Source: Stenotrophomonas sp046736075 (GTDB taxonomy: Bacteria > Pseudomonadota > Gammaproteobacteria > Xanthomonadales > Xanthomonadaceae). Taken from it: DNA of 64,000 bases. The notes beneath the pieces were generated by a model. The model was not told the origin of the DNA. It made no database searches and saw only the letters and a program-made list of their open reading frames with translations. Position numbers and translations under genes: made by a program. The stretch is from NCBI RefSeq assembly GCF_046736075.1, contig NZ_CP177163.1:3658001-3722000 (forward strand), written 5' to 3'. Shown one piece after another: positions 58,602 through 64,000 of the stretch; positions within the stretch are counted from its first letter, which is position 1, and each line of letters starts with the position of its first letter.

Positions 58602-59474
58602 TCAGGGCACGACCAGTACGGCGCTGCCCATCAGGCGGCTGCGGGTCTGGACGAAGGTGTTGTAGGCCTCGTTGGCCTCCACCGGCAGCCCGGCCCCCAG
58701 CGAGGCGGTCGCGGCGGTGAAGGCCATCTGCGCCTGGTGGGCCTCCTGCTGCAGCTGCAGCTGGGCATCGGCGGTGGTGGCGTGCAGGTAGCGCGTGTAC
58801 AGCTCGCGCAGCGGGCCGGCATGGGCCTCGAACACCGGGTCCAGTGCCGGCAGGGTGGCCGGTGCGGCTTCCAGCACGTACCGCGGCGCGACATAGCCGG
58901 CCGGCTGCGCGCGCAGGTAGGCACCGGGCTGGCCCGCGCCGGCTTCCACGTAGGCGATGAAGTCCGGGGCGGTGAAGATCTTGGTGTTGATGCGGCCGCC
59001 GCTGTCGTCCACGTGGGCCACGGTCTGCACGTCTGGGAAGGGCTCGCGCACCTCGAACGTCCAGGACCTGTCGATGAACAGGTCGTGGGTGGTCTGGTAG
59101 GGGCCGTCGAAGGGCACGCCGCCAAGCTCGATGCGGTGGTCGAGGCGGCCGAAGTTGGCGCGCTTGCTGTCGTCGGTGACGTAGACCTCCTGTGCGATCA
59201 CGTACTCGGCCAGGGTGGGGTTGATCAGCCCGCCCTTGCCGCGTGCGTACACGATGAAGCGCACATCGCCCAGCGGCGCGCTCTGCAGGTGGTGCTCGCC
59301 GGGCGTGAGATTGACCGGGCGCGAGGCGTGGGCGGCGATCGGCAGTTCATTGCCGTCGATGCGCACGATCAGCGGGGCATCGCGCGGGTTGTCGATCACG
59401 AAGGTCTGGGCGGGACTGGAACAGCCGGCGATGGCAACGGCTGCACACAGCAGCACGGTGAAACGCTTGATCAA
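58602..59474 (-). CDS. Hypothetical lipoprotein between dnaE and accA
   Basis: 290-residue predicted lipoprotein (MIKRFTVLLCAAVAIAGCSS, lipobox IAGC). The N-terminal part looks like a beta-rich domain (FVIDNPRDAPLIVRIDGNELPIAAHASRPVNLTPGEHHLQ), the C-terminal third is helical and Gln/Ala-rich. The start is a TTG 31 bases after the dnaE stop; no ATG precedes the signal peptide. Insertion of an unrelated lipoprotein into the dnaE-accA interval is uncommon in better-known relatives. Family not recognised. Confidence 0.72.
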   Translation of the reverse strand: MIKRFTVLLCAAVAIAGCSSPAQTFVIDNPRDAPLIVRIDGNELPIAAHASRPVNLTPGEHHLQSAPLGDVRFIVYARGKGGLINPTLAEYVIAQEVYVTDDSKRANFGRLDHRIELGGVPFDGPYQTTHDLFIDRSWTFEVREPFPDVQTVAHVDDSGGRINTKIFTAPDFIAYVEAGAGQPGAYLRAQPAGYVAPRYVLEAAPATLPALDPVFEAHAGPLRELYTRYLHATTADAQLQLQQEAHQAQMAFTAATASLGAGLPVEANEAYNTFVQTRSRLMGSAVLVVP

Positions 59475-59505
59475 AACAAGGTACCTGTAGTGCGGATGGA
59501 GCGGA

Positions 59506-62500
59506 TCAGTTCGCCCACGGGGGGCTGTAGCGCACCTTCAGGGTACGCACGGCGGGGTCGGCGCGGAGCGCATCGACGAGGTGGCTGTCCACGCGCACGG
59601 CGATGTCGCCGGCCACGTCGAGCATGCCGGCGATGGGCCCCTGGTCGGAGTCCAGCAGCAGGTCCAGGCGCAGCGGCGTGCGGCCCGGGCGATGGCGGTC
59701 CAGCAGCGCATTGATGCGCGCCCACACCGGGCGCCCCTGGCGCAGGTCCAGGCGCAGCGACAGACGCGTGGCGTAGTTGGCGCAGATGTCCTCGAAGTCC
59801 CAGCATTGGCGGATGCGCAGGGCGTAGCCGCCATTGAACTCGTCCTCGCGCAGGCCGCCCTTGACCACCAGGATGCGGTCCTTGGTCATCAGGTGGCCGA
59901 ACTCGGCCAGGCCATCGGAGAACGCGCTGCATTCGACCCGGCCCTTGCCGTCTTCGAGCTGCATGAACACCTGGCTTTCGCCTTTGCGCCGCACGCCGAC
60001 CACCAGGCCGGCGAGGATCACCGGGGTTTCCTGGCGCCAGGCGCGCTTCTCGCCGTCCTTGCTCGGGCGCGCCGGCGGGATCAGCTTCTCGAGCATGCCC
60101 AGGTCGGTGCCGACCAGTTCCTTGACGTCGTCCGCATGCGGATCGAACGGATGGCCGCTGAGGTAGAAGCCCAGCGTTTCGCGCTCGCCGTCGAGCAGCT
60201 GGCCCAGCGCCCATTCCTTGGTCTCGGGCAGGTCCAGCTGCTGGGCGGTGCTGACCGGATCGGGGGCGCCGAACAGCGAGTTCTGCCCCGAGGCCTTCTC
60301 GCGCGACATCTGGTCGGTGGCCTTGAGCACCTCCGGCAGCTGCAGCATGAGCGAGGCGCGGTTCTTGCCCAGCCCGTCGAGCGCGCCGCAGTTGATCATC
60401 GCTTCCAGCGTGCGCCGGTTGAGCTTGCCCGACTCGATACGCATGCAGAAATCCAGCAGCGAGGCGTAACGCCCACCGCGCTGGCGTTCGTCGACGATTG
60501 CTTCGCAGGCGCCCTGGCCAACGCCCTTGATCGCGCCCAGGCCATACACGATGGTGTCGGCGCTGGAGGCTTCGAACATGTAGGCCGATTCATTGACGCG
60601 CGGCGGCAGCACGGTCAGGCCGAGGTTGCGTACTTCGGCGAGGAAGCCGACCACCTTGTCGGTATTGTCCATGTCCGAGGACAGCGTGGCCGCCATGAAT
60701 TCGGCCGGGTAGTGCCGTTTCAGCCAGGCGGTCTGGTAGCTGACCAGCGCGTACGCGGCGGCGTGCGACTTGTTGAAGCCGTAGCCGGCGAACTTCTCCA
60801 TCAGGTCGAAGATCGCGTCGGCCTTGGCTTCGACGACGCCATCCTTGGCCGCGCCTTCGCGGAAGATTTCACGATGCTTGGCCATTTCGGCCGGCACCTT
60901 CTTGCCCATCGCGCGGCGCAGCAGGTCGGCGCCGCCCAGCGAGTAGCCGCCGACGATCTGCGCCATCTGCATCACCTGCTCCTGGTACACCATGATGCCG
61001 TAGGTGTCTTTCAGGATCGCTTCGGTGCGCGGATCGGGGTAGATGATCTCTTCCTGCCCGTGCTTTCGCGCGTTGAAGGAGGGAATCAGGTCCATCGGGC
61101 CGGGGCGGTACAGCGACACCAGCGCGATCAGATCTTCAAAGCGGTCGGGGCGCGCGTCTTTCAGCAGGCGGCGCATGCCCGAGGATTCGAACTGGAACAC
61201 CGCGCCGGTATTGCCGTTGGCGAAGATGTCCTTGTAGGTGGGGGCGTCGTCGAGCGGCAGGGCGGTGATGTCCACCGGCGGAATGCCGGCACGGGCATGG
61301 CGCTTGTTGATCGCCTTGACCGCCCAATCGATGATGGTCAGCGTGCGCAGGCCGAGGAAGTCGAACTTCACCAGGCCGATTTCTTCGACGTCGTTCTTGT
61401 CGAACTGGGTGACCGGGTTGCGCCCGCGTCCACCTTCGTCGTGTTCGGCGAACAGCGGGCAGAATTCGGCCAGCGGTTCGGGCGCGATCACCACGCCACC
61501 GGCATGCTTGCCGGCGTTGCGGGTGAGATCCTCGAGCTGGCGGGCCAGGTCGATGAGGTCGCGCACATCGTCCTCGGACTGGTAGCGCTGGATCAGCTCC
61601 GGCGAGGCCATTTCCGAGTCTTTGCCTTCGCCCATCGCGTCCTTGAGCGAGATGCCCAGGATGTTGGGAATGAGCTTGGAGACGCCATCGACCAGGCCGT
61701 AGGGGAAGCCGAGCACGCGGCCGGAGTCGCGCACCACCGCCTTGGCGGCCATGGTGCCGTAGGTGATGATCTGGCTGACCCGCTCGCGGCCGTACTTGCG
61801 TGCAACGTAGTCGATGACTTCGTCGCGGCGGTCCATGCAGAAGTCGATGTCGAAGTCGGGCATCGACACGCGTTCGGGGTTGAGGAACCGCTCGAACAGC
61901 AGGTTGTACGGGATCGGGTCGAGGTCGGTGATCTGCAGCGCCCAGGCCACCAGCGAACCGGCACCGGAACCACGGCCGGGGCCGATCGGAATGCCCTGGC
62001 TCTTACCCCACTGGATGAAGTCGGCCACGATCAGGAAGTAGCCGGGGAAGCCCATCTTGATGATGGTGGCGAGCTCGAACTCCAGGCGCTCGACATAATC
62101 GGCGCGGGTCTTGCCGTCGGCCAGCGGGTTCTTTTCCAGTCGCGCGTCCAGGCCCTTGCGCGATTCGCTGCAGATCCAGCTGTCCAGCGTTTCGTTGTCG
62201 GGCACCGGATAATTGGGCAGGAAGTAGGTGCCCAGGCGCATTTCGATGTTGCAGCGCTGCGCGAGCGCCAGCGTGTTGTCGATCGCGTCGGGGATGTCGG
62301 CGAACAGCGCGCACATCTCTTCGGGCGATTTGAGGTACTGCTGGTCGCTGTAGTCGCGCGGGCGCTTGGGGTCGTCGAGCACGCGGCCGGAGGAGATGCA
62401 GACGCGCGCTTCGTGCGCGCTGAAATCGTCCGGCTGCAGGAAGCGCACGTCGTTGCTGGCCACCACGGGCAGGCCGCGCTGACCGGCGGCCTGCAGGGCG

Positions 62501-63087
62501 AACTGGTTGAAGGCTTCTTCGCCGTCGCGACCGGTACGGGTCAGTTCCAGGTGCAGGCCGTCGCCGAACACGCGCTGCCAGTCGGCGAGCTGCTGCTCGG
62601 CCAGATCGTGGCGGCCTTCACTGGCAAGGCGCCCGGCCAGGCTCTCGCGGCCGGCCAGGGCGAACAGGTTGTGGCAGCCGGCCTTGAGCCACTCCGGATG
62701 CACGGCGACGCCGCCTTCCGGGCGGTGGCCTTCCATCCAGGCGCGGGTCAGCAGGCGCGAGAGGCTGAGATAGCCGTCGCGGTCGCGGCAGAGCAGGGTC
62801 ATGCGCCAGGGCGTCATGCCCTCTTCGGCGATCATGATGTCGGCACCGGCGATCGGCTTGATGCCGACGGTTTCGGCCGCTTTGTAGAACTTGACCAGCG
62901 CGAACAGGTTGTTCAGGTCGGTCACTGCCAGCGACGGCAGTTTCAGTTCCACCGCGCGGCTGAGCAGGTTGGCCTGCTTGGCTTTCTTCGGGTCGGCCTG
63001 ATCCGGCTTCGCCGGGACACGAATGGTCGAATCCGCCAGCGAAAATTCGGTGTGGACGTGGAGATGTACGAAACGGGAAGTGGACAT
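59506..63087 (-). CDS. dnaE: DNA polymerase III subunit alpha
   Basis: Replicative polymerase catalytic subunit, 1193 residues, slightly longer than the E. coli protein. The PHP domain starts at FVHLHVHTEFSLADSTIRVP. The palm contains the two catalytic aspartates in MPDFDIDFCMDRRDEVIDY. Fingers and helix-hairpin-helix follow, with an OB-fold in the C-terminal part (PVILAGLVVGVRRKGESQVFMQLEDGKG). The order rnhB-dnaE-accA is the classic gammaproteobacterial one. The start at 63087 is set by the PHP beginning. Confidence 0.97.
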   Translation of the reverse strand: MSTSRFVHLHVHTEFSLADSTIRVPAKPDQADPKKAKQANLLSRAVELKLPSLAVTDLNNLFALVKFYKAAETVGIKPIAGADIMIAEEGMTPWRMTLLCRDRDGYLSLSRLLTRAWMEGHRPEGGVAVHPEWLKAGCHNLFALAGRESLAGRLASEGRHDLAEQQLADWQRVFGDGLHLELTRTGRDGEEAFNQFALQAAGQRGLPVVASNDVRFLQPDDFSAHEARVCISSGRVLDDPKRPRDYSDQQYLKSPEEMCALFADIPDAIDNTLALAQRCNIEMRLGTYFLPNYPVPDNETLDSWICSESRKGLDARLEKNPLADGKTRADYVERLEFELATIIKMGFPGYFLIVADFIQWGKSQGIPIGPGRGSGAGSLVAWALQITDLDPIPYNLLFERFLNPERVSMPDFDIDFCMDRRDEVIDYVARKYGRERVSQIITYGTMAAKAVVRDSGRVLGFPYGLVDGVSKLIPNILGISLKDAMGEGKDSEMASPELIQRYQSEDDVRDLIDLARQLEDLTRNAGKHAGGVVIAPEPLAEFCPLFAEHDEGGRGRNPVTQFDKNDVEEIGLVKFDFLGLRTLTIIDWAVKAINKRHARAGIPPVDITALPLDDAPTYKDIFANGNTGAVFQFESSGMRRLLKDARPDRFEDLIALVSLYRPGPMDLIPSFNARKHGQEEIIYPDPRTEAILKDTYGIMVYQEQVMQMAQIVGGYSLGGADLLRRAMGKKVPAEMAKHREIFREGAAKDGVVEAKADAIFDLMEKFAGYGFNKSHAAAYALVSYQTAWLKRHYPAEFMAATLSSDMDNTDKVVGFLAEVRNLGLTVLPPRVNESAYMFEASSADTIVYGLGAIKGVGQGACEAIVDERQRGGRYASLLDFCMRIESGKLNRRTLEAMINCGALDGLGKNRASLMLQLPEVLKATDQMSREKASGQNSLFGAPDPVSTAQQLDLPETKEWALGQLLDGERETLGFYLSGHPFDPHADDVKELVGTDLGMLEKLIPPARPSKDGEKRAWRQETPVILAGLVVGVRRKGESQVFMQLEDGKGRVECSAFSDGLAEFGHLMTKDRILVVKGGLREDEFNGGYALRIRQCWDFEDICANYATRLSLRLDLRQGRPVWARINALLDRHRPGRTPLRLDLLLDSDQGPIAGMLDVAGDIAVRVDSHLVDALRADPAVRTLKVRYSPPWAN

Positions 63088-63219
63088 GCCGGGCCAATGT
63101 AATGCCCGGTCAGGGTAGCGGCGCGGGACATGCCGAACAAGGCTTGACAGCTGTCGGGGTTAAGCCCGGACCTGGAGCTGGAGCCACGGCAACGGCCTTG
63201 TTCGGAGGGTGCCCGTGCT

Positions 63220-63332
63220 GGGGCTGCGGTGGGGGCAGGGGCGCGGGACACGCCGTGAACCCATCCCTGGGGGCTCGTTCGCGCCATCCCTGGCGCTCTA
63301 CGGTCCCGCGCCCCTGCCCCCACCGCAGCCCC
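63220..63332 (+). repeat. Large fold-back intergenic repeat, copy F
   Basis: Outer arms 63220-63248 and 63304-63332 are perfectly complementary over 29 bases, the same arm length as copy A but with unrelated arm sequence. The core is GGGACACGCCGTGAA, P2 CCCA-TCCC-TGGG, GGCTCG, P3 GCGCCA-TCCC-TGGCGC and ACGGTCCC. Confidence 0.9.
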
Positions 63333-63425
63333 CCGACGGACGACGTGCCCGCAGGGGCGGTCGTACCCCCGCGACAGGCGTCGCTCCGCTATGGGTGTTT
63401 CCCCGGCCACCGGACATCTGTCGAA

Positions 63426-63532
63426 GGGGTGCGGGCGGTGGGTTGGCGGGACCGTACAGCGCCAGGGATGGCGCGAACGAGCCTACATGGATGTACTTGC
63501 GGCGTGTCCCGGCAACCCACCGCCCGCACCCC
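63426..63532 (-). repeat. Large fold-back intergenic repeat, copy G
   Basis: Arms 63426-63451 and 63507-63532 pair over 26 bases with one mismatch. In minus orientation the core reads GGGACACGCCGCAAG, P2 TACA-TCCA-TGTA, GGCTCG, P3 GCGCCA-TCCC-TGGCGC, then TACGGTCCC. P2 differs from that of F on both sides of the stem, with pairing kept. Confidence 0.9.
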
Positions 63533-63649
63533 AGCCGTGAAGTCAGAAGGCAGCCTGCACGCGCGGGGAAGCTGCGGCCGGCAACCCGCACCGTCCCGCC
63601 AAACCAGAATGACCACGGGCCATCGGCTGCTCGCCCAGATGCGTGAAGC

Positions 63650-63672
63650 AGCCGGGCAGAGCCCGGCTCTAC
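63650..63672 (-). repeat. GTAG-type REP stem-loop overlapping the rnhB stop codon
   Basis: On the minus strand GTAG precedes AGCCGGGC-TCT-GCCCGGCT. The TAG of this GTAG is the stop codon of rnhB, so the repeat defines the end of the reading frame. Confidence 0.82.
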
Positions 63673-64000
63673 GCGATGCCTGTGACTACGCATTCCCGCA
63701 CCGGCGCGAAGCTGCGGCGGTGCTGGGGGCAGGGGCCGTGGGTGCGCAGGGCGGCCAGGTGGGCCGGGGTGCCGTAGCCCTTGTGCTGGTCGAAGCCGTA
63801 TTCGGGGTGCTGCTCGTGCAGCGCCAGCATGTAGCGGTCGCGGGTGACCTTGGCCAGGATCGAGGCGGCCATGATCGCGCGGTCAAGGGCGTCGCCGCCG
63901 ACCAGTGCCTGGGCCGGGCAGGGCAGGCCTTTGGGCACCACATTGCCGTCGATGCGGGCGAACTGCGCCACGTGGGCCACGCCCTCGACCGCGCGGCGCA
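63669..64000 (-). CDS. rnhB: Ribonuclease HII, partial (N-terminal part beyond window edge)
   Basis: C-terminal 110 codons of RNase HII, which removes ribonucleotides from DNA-RNA hybrids. Diagnostic segments are VGGDALDRAIMAASILAKVTRDRYMLALHEQHPEYGFDQHKGYGTPAHLAALRTHGPCPQHRRSFAPV; AASILAKVTRD holds a catalytic Asp. The frame is open to the window end, so the start is not in view. Its TAG stop lies within a REP element. It is followed downstream by dnaE. Confidence 0.94.
   Translation of the reverse strand, partial: RRAVEGVAHVAQFARIDGNVVPKGLPCPAQALVGGDALDRAIMAASILAKVTRDRYMLALHEQHPEYGFDQHKGYGTPAHLAALRTHGPCPQHRRSFAPVRECVVTGIA

Larger units (their letters stand above)
63088..63668. other. 581-bp intergenic region between rnhB and dnaE, no gene: fold-back repeats F and G
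   Basis: Between two collinear minus-strand genes that usually lie close together. It carries two large fold-back elements in opposite orientation, separated by about 93 bases, and a REP hairpin at the rnhB end. No credible coding frame is seen. Confidence 0.85.

Noticed and set aside
59581..63102. 1173-codon plus-strand frame opposite dnaE
   Set aside because: High GC leaves long open antisense frames. The translated sequence is low-complexity, and dnaE is unmistakable on the other strand.

Overview
The window is a high-GC gammaproteobacterial chromosome segment, almost certainly from Stenotrophomonas or a close relative in the Xanthomonadaceae. The evidence is the family-typical order rnhB-dnaE-accA, creBCD next to rlmJ, a 30S THX protein, and short GTAG-type REP stem-loops of the kind known in S. 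maltophilia (SMAG elements) sitting directly after stop codons. I see no prophage, transposase, integrase, tRNA, rRNA or CRISPR array. Most of the window is ordinary, densely packed chromosome; the unusual material is concentrated in three long intergenic gaps.

Layout. 1-3.9 kb: mfd (3' part cut off by the window edge), an acetyltransferase and rlmJ, all on the minus strand. 3.9-7.9 kb: the creB-creC-creD two-component/inner-membrane module with a CreB-type box before creD and a small conserved gene after it. 8-12.4 kb: a secreted M28 peptidase, a membrane-anchored unknown, gltX and zur. 12.4-17.6 kb: two drug-efflux units, each translationally coupled to its repressor (TetR with an EmrAB-like pump; MarR with an MFS permease). 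17.6-21.2 kb: a repeat-rich gap, then a ZnuD-like zinc TonB receptor divergent from a MerC-domain gene, with two Zur-box-like sites between them, then THX. 21.2-24.5 kb: a nucleotide pyrophosphatase and an ada-alkA/ogt alkylation-repair operon. 24.7-28.4 kb: a ClpP-fold lipoprotein, DUF4019, MAPEG, a UbiH/UbiM-type hydroxylase behind an FNR-like box, and an S4 protein. 28.7-38 kb: deaD with a structured leader, then three cyclic-di-GMP genes interleaved with rluF and a DUF1176 gene.

38-45.8 kb: an orphan ATPase, a DMT exporter, Pr6Pr, DUF72, VOC, a serine hydrolase and an ABC exporter. 45.8-46.8 kb: a 1-kb convergent gap made of one large fold-back repeat plus a roughly 250-bp unit repeated three times. 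46.8-54.7 kb: a DUF885 lipoprotein, GFA and DUF4349 genes, a LysR/EamA pair, a cyclophilin and a PadR-HAAS pair. 54.8-64 kb: phaZ, a methyltransferase, hemJ, accA, a lipoprotein, dnaE, a repeat-bearing gap, and the C-terminal part of rnhB.

The most notable signal is a family of seven large intergenic fold-back repeats (A-G, about 107-113 bp each). They share a conserved three-way-junction-like core with two hairpins capped by ATCCMT, while the hairpin stems and the 26-29 bp outer arms change from copy to copy but stay complementary. I cannot tie this family to a named element. Its function is unknown, and I cannot tell from here whether it has been described. The second clear signal is the putative zinc regulon: zur, the zinc-receptor-like gene and the MerC gene with two Zur-box-like sites.
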